Assembly: GCA_030549335.1 (NCBI GenBank) | Contig: JAUKPH010000026.1 | Span: 2,914,001 to 2,978,000, forward strand | Direction: 5' to 3' | Length of the DNA stretch: 64,000 bases | DNA from: Pontederia crassipes | Taxonomy: Eukaryota > Streptophyta > Magnoliopsida > Commelinales > Pontederiaceae | Shown here: positions 1 to 10,203 of the stretch, one piece after another | How the letters are laid out: each line of letters opens with the position of its first letter | How positions within the stretch are numbered: position 1 is the first letter of the stretch | The notes under the pieces: model-generated | Databases searched by the model: none | What the model saw: only the letters and a program-made list of their open reading frames with translations | What the model was told of the DNA's origin: nothing | Translations under genes and position numbers: made by a program

Positions 1-14
1 GTTACAATGTGAAA

Positions 15-2168
15 TCAGCTAGGAGCTAGTGGCAAATCTTGTAGAGTCAGCTCCTTGGACAGCCTTAGTTTTTTCAGCAGCTCATCAACTTGATTCTTGG
101 GCAGGTTTGCATTGATGATATCTGGAAATGTTGAATTCTCCCCCAAGAATTCATACTTCAGGATATTGGGGAGAGGCTTGAGTTCCAATTTGAAAGAATT
201 GGTTTGAGTTGAGTTGCCTTGCTCAGCAGTGATAACTTCTTGCAATTGGTGCTGATTTTCTGAATTTTCTACTGATTTGGATAAACTCAATGCAGATTGA
301 TATGTTGCAGTCTCGGGATCCTCCAATTCTTTCAAATGATCAAACATTAGACACTTTTGCAATGGATCATGAATATGAATTATAGCTGAAGCTTGCTCTA
401 CCACTTGATCTAGCTGTCCTTCCTCAAAATCATTTTCTTGAAAATTTGGTCTACTAATAACCTGTGCCAAATTAAATTCTATCTTCTCCTCTCCAATTTG
501 GAAGGTCAATCTGCCCTCCTTGACATCAATGATAGCCCCAGCAGTGGCTAAGAAGGGTCTCCCAAGAAGAATGGGGGTATTCAAGTCCTCATCCATGTCA
601 AGTACCACAAAATCTACTGGTATGTACAATTTGCCAACTTTGAGGGGTATGTCCTCAATGATTCCATGTGGGTACTTGACGGATTTGTCTGCCAGCTGTA
701 GAGACAAATTTGTAGGCTTCAAATCTCCAACTTCAAGCTCCCTACAAAGTGAAAGAGGTATGACACTCACTGATGCACCCAAATCACATATTGCCCTTTG
801 AATCTTCCTATTTCCAATTTCACAAGGTATGGAGAAGCTTCCTGGATCTTTCAACTTGTGTGGCAATTTGTTTTGGATGATTGCAGAGGCTTCCCCAGTC
901 AAGGTAATAGTGTCATGCTCCATAATCCTCCTTTTCTTGGTTAGGATTTCCTTCAAAAACTTTGCATAGGAGGGCATCTCCTGAATTGCCTCCACAAATG
1001 GCACATTGATATTTAACTTCTTCAGGATTTCCAAAAACTTTCCATATTGCTGTTCCTGCCTTGCCTTAATTAGCCTTTGAGGGAAAGGTACTTTGTCAAA
1101 GACCCTAGCTTTTGCTTCAATCTTGGGGCCTGAATTCCTGATTTCCACCTCAGGTTCTTCACTTGGCTCTTTAGCAACTTTTAAATCTGAATTGACTTGA
1201 TCATCCTCAACTTCCTTCATTGGCTCCTCCACCATTCTTCCACTCCTGAGCTGGATAGCATGGACTTGTTCCTTTGGGTTCACTTCTGGCTGTCCAGGAA
1301 AGAATAAGGGAGGTCTAGTGGATGTACTAGCTTGTTGAGCAATTTGGCTTTCCAACAATTTCTGATTTGCATTCATGGCATCCAATCTAGAATTGATCTT
1401 CAATATCTCCTCTCCTTGGCTGTCCTGCTTTTTCAGAATTTGTTGAAGCATTTCCTTCATTTCATTTTGGAATTGTGATGCTTGGACTTGAGGTGGTGGC
1501 TGTTGCTCAAAAGGAGGTCTTTGCACTTGAACACCTTGGGACTGATTTGGATATGGAAATGGTTGGTTTCTGGGCAAAATCCTTGGCTGCCAACTAGGAT
1601 TTTGCATGGAAGCTCCTTGATAGTTGCTGCCCTTGTAAGAAAGGTATGGGTGATTCCTGTTTTCTGGAGTATAAAATTCAGCAGGAGGTTTGATTTCATA
1701 ATTGCCCACAGCATTGATTTGATCCACACTTTGGTCCACTTGCTGCATAATTAAGTTGCAATTCTCTGACACATGGCCTTGATTCCCACATACACAACAT
1801 CTTATTTCAGATTTGGAAGTCCTATTGCCATTGGGAGTCAAGTTCAACCTCTCCAAAGTCTTGTACAGCACCTCTTCAAGTTGAGTGGACAATTGATTCA
1901 CTGAATTGTCCATGGGTGGCCTTCTGGTTCTGTCATGGGTAAGGAAGTGGTGATTCTTGGCTATGTTTTCAATGAGTAGATAAGCTTCATTAATGTTTTT
2001 AGATGCAAAGATGCCTCCTGCAGCAGTATCCAATGCCACCTTGCTAGGGTAGTTCAACCCCTTATGAAAATAGTTGACTAGCTGCCACTTCTCAAAACCA
2101 TGATGGGGACATGCCCTTAATAATCCTTGAAGCCTTTGCCATGCCTCACAAATATTTTCTTGGTCCAA
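15..2168 (-). pseudogene. gag (C-terminal part) plus aspartic protease of Athila-like element
   Basis: An open frame of 717 codons. Residues 1-120 belong to the retrotransposon gag domain. A CCHC zinc knuckle follows (C124, C127, H132, C137), then a Gln/Pro-rich linker (about 150-240), then a retropepsin-like protease whose catalytic Asp is D462 in a DLGAS context. Gag would form the particle and bind RNA; the protease would process the polyprotein. The apparent first codon is a TTG directly after a TAG stop (2169-2171), so this is a continuation of gag and not a true start. The frame ends just after the protease because pol is missing and the last codons come from the region beyond the deletion. 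It is a relic of a larger polyprotein. Confidence 0.85.
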
Positions 2169-2255
2169 CTAATAGAACCTCACTATTTGATCCCTGAAGT
2201 TATCAGTTTTTGATGGAGGAAAGAATTCTGAAAGGAACAATTGAACAATTGATTC

Positions 2256-2768
2256 TCAAGTGGCTACCTCTTCAGGATTCAATCCTTTAAACCATATCTT
2301 GGCCTTGTCCTTGAGTGAGAAGGGAAATAATCTCATATACACTGCATTCATGGGGATATTATTGAAGTTCACAGTGCTGCATATCTCCTTGAAATTGTCC
2401 AAATGACATGCTGGATCTTCAGTCCCAAGTCCAGAAAACTGACTTTGCCTAATCATAGAAATCAAGGTTGGATTAACTTCAAAATTTGCCACAGGTGCTA
2501 AGGCTCCTCCCCCTTGTTGATTCCTTGCATTGCTTGATGAATAACAGTCCCTAAGAGTTCTAGGAGCTGTCATATTTTGATTCATAACTCTTTCAAATTC
2601 AGGGTTGTATGCCTCTTCCTCTTCTTCTTCAAATATCCTTCTCCTTGCCTCAAGCCTTTGCAATCTCCTTCTTCTTAAAAATCTTCTTTCAGGTTCAGGA
2701 TCTGATTGGTAATGTTCCTCTTGATAGTCCAAGTCCTGCATAAAGAGATTCAGAAGTATCAAATTCAA
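2256..2768 (-). pseudogene. gag N-terminal segment of Athila-like element
   Basis: A 170-codon minus-strand segment. It begins MNLILLNLFMQDL, has an acidic and Arg-rich stretch (about residues 25-55, with a run of Glu), then enters the conserved gag core (residues about 100-165). It is cut by a TGA at 2256-2258, where related gags have Trp, and by a TAG at 2169-2171. The reading frame across the stops is otherwise continuous with the 15-2168 segment. The ATG at 2766-2768 is the likely gag start. A TTTATGCAG just inside it resembles a splice acceptor, but I cannot show splicing. Confidence 0.8.
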
Positions 2769-2902
2769 GAAAGAAATGAAAACTAGACAAAAATGAAAAG
2801 TAAGAAATGATAACTTGCAGAAATTGAAAATTGGCCTAACAAATAAACTAAAAACTAATCTAAAACTAATCTAAACTATCTAAGTTAGTCTAATTGACCT
2901 CA

Positions 2903-2922
2903 AATCCCCGGCAACGGCGCCA
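2903..2922 (-). promoter_or_regulatory. Primer-binding site, tRNA-Asp type
   Basis: The minus strand reads TGGCGCCGTTGCCGGGGATT, a few bases inside the end of the LTR. This is the primer-binding site typical of Athila-type elements, complementary to the 3' end of a tRNA-Asp. It fixes the orientation of the element and the inner LTR border at 2929. Confidence 0.9.
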
Positions 2923-3620
2923 AAAACTTGATAGTGATATTTGGGATTGAGTAGTGATAACTTGCTGAAATTAAAGAAAATGTCAATTTTTTTTATTTTT
3001 TTGGTCTCCCAACTCACTAGCTGCAAGTGCACAGGTAAGTTGTAGTAGACTCAGGTTGTCGTATTCACAAGAATTTGAAGTCTAAGGCACTCTAAAACAA
3101 TCTAAATTAGTTCTACTTTAATGGCTAAAAACAGATTTTCAAAGGGAAGTGAAAACATATTTTTTAATGAAAAGTGAAATGATAACAGATTTTTGGGTTT
3201 TGGAAATTTATCAAAACTGAATTATAAATGCTAGAATGAAGTCTAAAAAGGTTCAACTATCAATGAGGAAAGTTCTTCTAGGATTTGGGGTTCATCTAAA
3301 TTAATTAAGGATGGAATGGAACAAGTTATCATTAAATGTCCAACTTTTGATTCAACTTGAAAATGGTTGTTCCCACAGCTCAATTGGCCTCTAACTAAGC
3401 AATATATGATTATATAATTGTTAGCTAGGTTGAATCAAAAGGGGGTCCTCACTGAAAATCAAGTTATCATTGGGCTCAAAAGAAAGATTCAATGCTGATT
3501 TTTTGTAATTCAAGGAAGTTTGGAATGATAACTTGCATTTGCAATCATAAAAAGATAGAATCATTCTAATCAACCAAACCAGGATAAAATATACTCAATA
3601 ATGGTGCTTGTGTTCCATGA

Positions 3621-5110
3621 TTCATCTCTAAATTCAAGGGAGATTCAAAATCAACATCTCGGTTGCAAGGTAACTTGAAATCCACACAAACACACTCAAT
3701 TGGAAATGCAAAACATATGGCCACATGAGTTCACAATTTCCATTGCTCCTTGGCCCGTCTCTAGATCTCAAGGAAGCCCTTAAGACTACCTCTCAGTAGT
3801 GGATTAATATGAGGGTTGACAATGGAAATCAGAAGTTAGAAAAAATAAGAAAATAGAAATCAACATTTCAGGAAAATCAGCAATGTGGATTGATGGAATT
3901 CAAGTTTGTCAAATGCCCCTTGACCCATCTCTGGACTGCAAGGGATTCCTAGAGTACACCTCTTAGTGATTTGAATAAAATAGGGATTAACAATTGGCAA
4001 ATCAGATTCCAAACAATAAGAAAATGGAACTAGAATCAAACTAAGAAATCAGATTTTGGAAAAAATCAGATTTGAATTCTGAATTGTCAAAGATCTTGAT
4101 TCATTTCTGAATAAGATCAGGGCATATATTAGCCTCTCAACTATTCAATTAATCCAATCCTTGATGACAATCAGATCCAAAGCCCAGGAAATCAGATTTT
4201 GGAATTCAGGAAACCAAAAAATCAGCAACTCATTCAACTCATTCAAATCAGGAAAAACCAAATCAGATTTGAATCATAGGAATGTCAAAGCTTCTCAATT
4301 CATTTCTGAACAAGATTGGGATAGACGTTAACCTCTCAATTGTTCAATTAATTCAATCCCCAATGACAATCAGATTCAAACAGCCCAGGAAAATAAGAAA
4401 TCATATTGTTCAAAAATCAGGAAACAGAAAAATCAGCAACAATTACAAATTAGAACCTTAGGAATGTCATTGCATCTTGATCATTTCTGAACTAGAATGG
4501 AACCATAAGATAACCTCTCAGTTGTCAAAACAATTGTGGCTCCACAATGACAAAACAGATTCTAAGAATTCAGAAATCAGGAAGGCGTTCAGAATTCAAA
4601 TTTCAGAAAAATCAGATTTCAGAAAGTAGAAATCAGAATTCTAATTGGGTTTGTATCTAGAACTTGGCATTGATTCTTGATTCATTTCTGAACAAGGGTT
4701 AGACCAAATGATAATTCTCAGTTATAAATACAAATAGGGTCTTCAAATGACAAGATCAGATTTATAACACTTCAGATTTCAGAAATGTATAAAAAAAATC
4801 AGAATTCTGATTTCTGTTCAGGAATCAGTGGATAATCTGGTTTGAGTCAAATGATTGTCCAAACAATCTTGATTCATTTCTGAACAAGATAGGGACAATA
4901 CCAACATCCCAAAGACTCAATTAATCAGGTTAGAAATGAAGAACATATTCAACATTCATAGGAATCAGATTCAGAAATCAGAAATTCAGGAAACTAGGAA
5001 ATCAGAATTCAGAAATCAAGTTTGCAATAGAATTGAATCTAGAAATCTGATATTATCGCATAAATCATTCCTGAAGGATGTTTAGATCAAATAAGACCAC
5101 TCAGGCATCA
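3621..5110 (-). repeat. Degenerate tandem array (about 190-bp period) inside the LTR
   Basis: A recognisable core (like TTCATTTCTGAACAAGAT on the plus strand, followed by CTCTCA and then CAATTAAT...GACAATCAGAT) recurs near 3621, 3754, 3924, 4100, 4299, 4481, 4681, 4873 and 5065. Most spacings fall between 170 and 200 bp. The units are diverged from each other, and the array is present in all the related LTRs in this window. The function is unknown. Confidence 0.75.
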
Positions 5111-5442
5111 ATTACAAATGGGTCTAATGACAACATAGCATAAATCAATATAGGACATTTCTGAAATCTGAAATCTAAAAATCAGGATAGAATTCAGTGC
5201 AGGATTATAAAACAGTCCATATCCATCCAAAACTAATCTAAACTACTACCCTATCCTAGAAGAAATGGAGTTTAGCTTCTCATATTTACAAGATTTGACA
5301 TCAAATAGGATGAGAAACAGATACAATTCACGGATCCTTCAAGCTCTCGGCAGTAGCTCCTCCAGTAGAGTCCTTTGCAGCCTTGCCTTGCTCCAAACCC
5401 TTGAATGATCAGCCCCTCATCTCCTCCAGAAAAATCCCTGGC

Positions 5443-5450
5443 TTTTATAT
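5443..5450 (-). promoter_or_regulatory. LTR TATA box
   Basis: The minus strand reads ATATAAAAG in the middle of the LTR, about 1.04 kb from its 5' end. An equivalent element stands at the same place in the sister LTRs (for example near 12470, 26295 and, on the plus strand, 21183). It probably sets the transcription start, leaving a U3 of about 1 kb and an R/U5 of about 2.5 kb. Confidence 0.6.
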
Positions 5451-5768
5451 CACTCTTTTCCACCCTTTGATCAGCATCTAAATGTTCTAATCCTCCTGAT
5501 TAAGCCACCTGTCCATCTGCAGAAATTCCAGCAGTGACAGCTTTTTGGACAGCCAAAAAGCTAGTGGTCCCCCCTCCTTTTTCTTCCTTTTAGCCACCTT
5601 TTCTTCTTGCTACAAAAACCCAAACAGCAAGCATGAAAGCTCTTGAGTAGTATTTTGATAAATAAGGATTAGGATAAGGCTGATAACTAGTTCAAATATC
5701 AGATGGGATTGTGTGTTGTGCAAGAATGAAAACTTATATCGATATGAATGAATTCAAGGGCCCGGAAT

Positions 5769-6284
5769 GATAACTTTATGGAAATCTTGGAAAATGTCCT
5801 AATATGGGTGGTTCAAAGCATTTCAGGCATCAAATTGATTATAGTGACAAGTGAGAGAGGTCAGAAATCAAATATGAATGAGATTCCTAAAAGTGATAAC
5901 TTGAGTGCCCCAAAAACGATAACTTATATGACTTAAAAACGATAACTTGTGATAACTTGAGTTTTGATTATCCAAATGTGATGAAATTTGACCAGCAATG
6001 AGTTAGAACAATAATAAGATGATTGCTTAAGGTCCTTGTGCAGAATTAATGGTTTTGCATGTCGAAATGACAGAATTGCCCTTTAACGATAACTTGGCAC
6101 TTGAAAAATGATAACTTGTTCAAATGGACTTAAAACTTTGCACAAGTTGAGATGTGACTATCCAAATATGATTTATACATGATAATGATGGATTTAGGGC
6201 AAGAAAATGATTGAAAATAAGTTCATTCAAAATAATGATAACTTGGCACTTAGGAATGATAACTTGTCATCAAAATGATAACTT
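5769..6284. repeat. GATAACTT motif cluster in LTR U3
   Basis: The octamer GATAACTT occurs at 5769, 5895, 5918, 5941, 5951, 6088, 6110, 6238, 6258 and 6277, usually followed by G. The same array is in the other LTR copies (12790-13310, 26620-27140 and, inverted, 20360-20870). It sits upstream of the TATA box, so a regulatory role is possible but not shown. Confidence 0.8.
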
Positions 6285-6489
6285 GGCATAGAATTTAAAT
6301 ATTAATGGATTTTGGCATTTCAGAACCTCTATGCACATGGAATTAAGTATGAAATGAGGAATATCAACTAGTTATCACAATGTTTGCATTCCAAGTATAA
6401 TTGGCCCAAAAATAGGCAAAAGTGAGACTCGATATGTATGAATTGCATCTAAAATGGGTTAAAATCATATAGTGATTAGCAAGTGATCA

Positions 6490-6940
6490 TTGGCGAAATC
6501 CTCATCGATGTAGGTATGTAAGTCAAAACATGAGTTCCTATCATATCAAATGCCTATGTCCTTTGTCGTTTGATTCGCCAGGGCCAGTGAACCGCCGCAA
6601 TCAACCGAAAAATCCGTAGCCCAGGTGATCCCGATAAGAAAAGTAGCCCGAGTGCGTACCAGTTGGTCGGGTAGACTATGACTGAGTCAAACGGACATCT
6701 GCTAATCTGCGCTTCCATTCGCTATAACAAAATTGAGAAAACCTGAAAGTCAGATTATCGACTTCAAAGTATGCTTTAAATAAAACATTATTCTCTTAAC
6801 ATCAATTAAATGTGATTCTTAGGTGCGGATTGAAGTATAGCACATAAGCATACACTAAACATGATATCTACCAAATGCTGTCAAGCAAAGCAAAATGGGG
6901 TCAAGTAAAGCAAACTACCAATCATACCTTTTCATGGTTG
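6490..6940. other. Unassigned sequence right of the first LTR
   Basis: Relatively GC-rich single-copy-looking sequence around 6520-6730, with no reading frame of note. I see no terminal repeats and cannot assign it. The first five bases (TTGGC) should be the TSD of the left element, but its partner is outside the window. Confidence 0.4.
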
Positions 6941-7720
6941 TGTAGGATCAAAAACACAAAGAGGGTGGGGGTGAATTGGTATATAAAATTTTAATCATAA
7001 ATTTCAAAACCAATTTTGTTAAAACTGATGAAAATGATCACAACCAAGATTGTAATAATGAAGTGCAAATGAGACAGAAAACAAAAACATAAGAGGCACG
7101 ATGTGTTGACGAGGTTCGGCCCAACTCCTTTACCTACGTCCTTGCTTCGACCTCTCGTCCTCGAGACTGCCGGAGATTCATTAGCTTTTTCTTTTCTTGT
7201 AGGGAGAGAAACAACCCTTTTTAGACCACACATCTTCTTCTTTGCTCAAGAGGCAAGGCACACCTCTTCTTACAAGGAGCTCTCAACTTTACTAAATCAG
7301 AATACAATGATTCCCTCCAACTCTCTTCTTTGCAAAAGATGCTCACATTTAAAACTAGAAGAGGAAGGGATGAATTTGCAACTTTGAGATCAAGAGAATG
7401 TTTTAGACTTGAAATAAGTTTTGGAGAGATTTTCCTTGGATAACCTTCCTTGCACTCCTTTCATAGGTTTCTCTATGTGTTGAATACGTCCAAAAACTTT
7501 TGCAAAAAGTATACATTAAAATATAGTCATTAGTGTACATTTCAGTATGAGACCGATCAACCGCTGCTGTTTGTTGGTCGATCGGTCAAGATTATCGTTT
7601 CCCCTTTTCTGTTTGTCTCTTCTGACCAGTCAACCGATCCTTCAATCGGTTCTTCGATCGTCGTCTTCGCGTCATGCTTCGAATTGTTCTTTTCATGATA
7701 GACATTGACCCAATGTCAAG
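6941..7720 (-). repeat. Copia-type LTR remnant
   Basis: It begins TGTAGGATCA with GGGGTGAATTGG nearby. It then has the segment GACGAGGTTCGGCCCAAC...CGACCTCTCGTCCTCGAGAC at about 7108-7170, which is shared with the copia LTRs at 9504, 30077, 31297 and 53671. This places a minus-oriented LTR here. The far end is unclear. GATCGGTC-type motifs at 7550-7660 match the U3 of those LTRs. No TSD was found, so the remnant may be truncated. Confidence 0.6.
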
Positions 7721-8569
7721 CATGAAGGTTCAATGCCCCTTTCGGCTTTGTAACATCATTCATAAGCATCTTGTCGTGCCATTAGGCTAGTTTGCCACAT
7801 CAAGATGACTTCAACAAATGGGGCAAAGTGTTGATTATTTGCAAACACTCGGGGAGGAGCTTTCAACCTTGCCTGCCTCGTCATGTGTTTTCCCGCAAAT
7901 GACATAATGTGACCCATTGAGAGTTGGGAAGGCCAATTTCGCAAATGGTTTGACCGTCAGCATTTGACGAACCTTGGCATGTTGTTGCCAAGTGTTCTGC
8001 GACCAACCGAAGGAAGGTCTGCTTTTCCTTTCGGCCAACATCTTGAGAAATCAAAGTGACCTCCAAAGATCGAAGTCAAGACTCGAAGGACACATTGGCA
8101 ATGTCATCCTTTTGAATGGAGATGGAGGTGAAGTTGGGAGCTCTTGCCATGAGTTGTCCAATGCAAATCCGCTTGCCCAAGCAAAATGTCTTCATGAGCA
8201 TCCCCACGGATCGATGAAGACCTGGAATGCCTATTCTTTCGTGAGATCCAGTCACCCGATGGACAAGCATATCTAAGGTGCATATAATCTTTGTCGACAA
8301 GCATGACAACATCACTTTATCCAAACAGTATATGGATGAGTCTCAAAGGTACATCATTTTCATCGAGAAGCACAATGATATTATCCCATCCACAGCCAAA
8401 GGTGTTGCTGAAGCTTCAAGGAGAGGTCCTAGGATTAGAAGAAGGCACACCCCAAAAATCGTGCAAGGTGTGGCAAACTTATGATGGCAATGGAATTACG
8501 ACGATGTGGAATGTGTCAACAATAGTTTGATTGGGACATTGGACGAATCCATATGTAGCTCATCAATTA
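7721..8569. other. Unassigned sequence with short overlapping open frames
   Basis: Several short frames overlap on both strands, none with recognisable domains. The sequence is less AT-rich than its surroundings and looks like decayed coding sequence. I cannot name a family. Confidence 0.35.
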
Positions 8570-9060
8570 TTTCTGCCCTAATAAGTTGGGACTGCAGGTC
8601 AAGATTGGAATATTCAACATTAGCCAGAAGGACATGTTGACAGAGTACGTGGAAGAGTTCACCAAGCTCCGCCTATAGAATTCCCAGGAAAATGTAGACA
8701 GAATGTTGGCAGTCTTTATCAAAAGGGTTGAAGCCTTGGACTAGGATGGAATTGGGACCTTGAAATTGCACCAACCTTCGCTCGCAGATCATCACTGTCG
8801 AATCACTCATGGAGTATGCCAAAACAAGTGTCGTACCACCAAATCCCTAGGGCATGGGCAATGCTGGGGGAGAGAAGCTCAAGTCACAAGGAGGCAAGCT
8901 AATCTGCGAAGAAAAGACAAGGCCCATCAAGACAAGAGGATCGAGTCAAGTCTATAATGAAAGTGGGAAGACTCTCATCGCTCACAATAGTGACCCAAAG
9001 CAAACAAGTTATAAAGGATCCCATCGTATGCTATGTTTCTAACCGTCGGAATCTCAAATG
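8570..9060 (+). pseudogene. Possible gypsy-type gag remnant
   Basis: A plus-strand translation around 8570-8680 gives a segment like KDMLTEYVEEFTKLRL, resembling the conserved helix of Ty3/gypsy gag (general form REYVxEFxxL). An in-frame stop follows at once, and the next 300 bp are rich in Lys, Arg, His and Cys, possibly a decayed nucleocapsid region. No other domain is visible. The call rests on this one motif and could be wrong. Confidence 0.3.
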
Positions 9061-9503
9061 ACCATTAAGGGCAAGGTGGTCCTATATTCTACATTCAGCT
9101 GATGGATGACTCTATGCCGCAATCATCTTCAACATGGAGACATCGAGTCAAGTCATGCTCGTCAAATGACAAGAGTCTCATCGTGCTCTGCAGCAATCCC
9201 GATGCAACTCTTTCCCCGAACTACTCATGAAGTCATATAAGAGTTTTTCATCTCTGAGAAGCCAAACCAATCAAGTTGACATTAGCAAAGTATAGAGAAG
9301 CTAAAGCCAATAGAAATTTAATGGACGAATAGTTTCTTGATAAAGTCAGACCGCTCACATGGCGGACTCCACTAGCGCTACACAAGTATAACCCTGGATT
9401 GGACGAAGGATCAATAAACAAAGTACCTGAGGTAGGTGTCCTCAGTAAGTTTTGAAATGGCACGGACATTCCTGACATTGCGTAATGCTGATGAAGTAAA
9501 AGT
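9061..9503. other. Unassigned, no gene seen
   Basis: There is no convincing frame, RNA or repeat. It ends at the left border of the copia 3' LTR. Bases 9499-9503 (AAAGT) would be that element's TSD, but the other end of the element is truncated and cannot confirm it. Confidence 0.4.
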
Positions 9504-10203
9504 TGTAGGATCCCAAGGGACCAAGAGCGGGGTGGGGGGTGAATTGGTGTTGAAAACCAAAATTATCGATTTCACAAAACACGTCGCGAAAGCTTAAAAT
9601 TGATTTAATAATCTTTAAACCAAAACAAATCAAATCATATCACACGTATAATATGAGAAGGAGAAGGAGAGAAAATGCAAACAAAAGAACAATGGTGGTT
9701 GTTGATGAGGTTCGACCACACCTTAGCCTATGTCCCCACTCCGACTTCTCGACCTCGAGATCGCTGAAGATTCCACTAAAACTTTTCCTTTGTTCCAAAT
9801 TGGGCGAGGAAGAAAGCTCTTTACATCAACCACCTTTTTTCCTTTTCGAGGGGTAAGACACAGATCTCCTCCTATGAAGCTTTTATTTTCTCTCGCTCAA
9901 GAGGTAAGATATAGAACCTCTTTTACACAAGAGCTCTCACAATTTTTCTGAACAATTGTTTCTGTCTTTTAGAATATCATGCTCGTAAGAAAAGAAGAGA
10001 GAGAAGAGAAACTAAAATGATAACTTCAAAAGAAGGATCTTCTTTTGGTAACTTGAAGTTTTTCTTCAATGCATGGATGGGTGCCTTTGCTTCATGCTTT
10101 GGTACTCATTTTATAGGCTTCAACATGTGGAAAATTTTTTCATAATTTGTTTCACAATTTTCTCATTCAAAACTAGCCGTTACTGTTCATTTCAGCCGGG
10201 GAC
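9504..10203 (-). repeat. Copia 3' LTR, part 1
   Basis: It starts TGTAGGATCC on the plus strand (inner end of R/U5 reading minus) and aligns from its first bases with the LTR at 30077. It contains the CGACCTCGAGA segment near 9750. It stops at 10203 in the motif GCCGGGGAC, where the Athila-like element entered, and resumes at 27342. The joined length is about 1.25 kb, equal to the solo LTR at 31297-32534. Confidence 0.85.
10199..10203. repeat. TSD GGGAC (left) of the Athila-like element
   Basis: GGGAC directly precedes the element and is repeated exactly at 27342-27346 directly after it. The uninterrupted form GCCGGGGACCAG is visible in the sister LTR at about 30760. Confidence 0.93.

Larger units (their letters stand above)
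1..6489 (-). mobile_element. Athila-like Ty3/gypsy retrotransposon, 5' part, pol deleted
   Basis: The element reads on the minus strand and runs off the left edge of the window. From its 5' end it has a 3.56-kb LTR, a tRNA-Asp-type PBS, a gag N-terminal segment, then gag with a zinc knuckle and protease. Left of the protease, where the complete copy at 10204-27341 has reverse transcriptase, RNase H and integrase, the sequence jumps near position 60 to a stretch matching about 15050-15110 of that copy. Pol is therefore deleted by roughly 2.8 kb (estimated by eye). The family call rests on the PBS, the DLGAS protease signature and the gag sequence. The 3' LTR and left TSD lie outside the window. 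Confidence 0.88.
2929..6489 (-). repeat. 5' LTR of the pol-deleted Athila-like element
   Basis: On the minus strand the LTR begins TGATCACTTGCTAATC and ends AATATCACTATCA, giving TG...CA ends. It is 3561 bp and related along its length to the LTRs at 10204-13514, 24011-27341 and 20160-23473. From its 5' end it contains a GATAACTT-rich U3, a TATA box and a very long R/U5 made of degenerate repeats of about 190 bp. It has no coding potential. Confidence 0.9.

Noticed and set aside
520-801. Plus-strand open frame opposite the Athila-like gag-protease
   Set aside because: It is antisense to the protease coding region, and the same shadow frames appear in the second copy. No domain.
3621-5110. 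Regular repeats considered as a CRISPR-like array
   Set aside because: The units are long and diverged, lie within an LTR of a plant retrotransposon, and have no spacer-repeat pattern.
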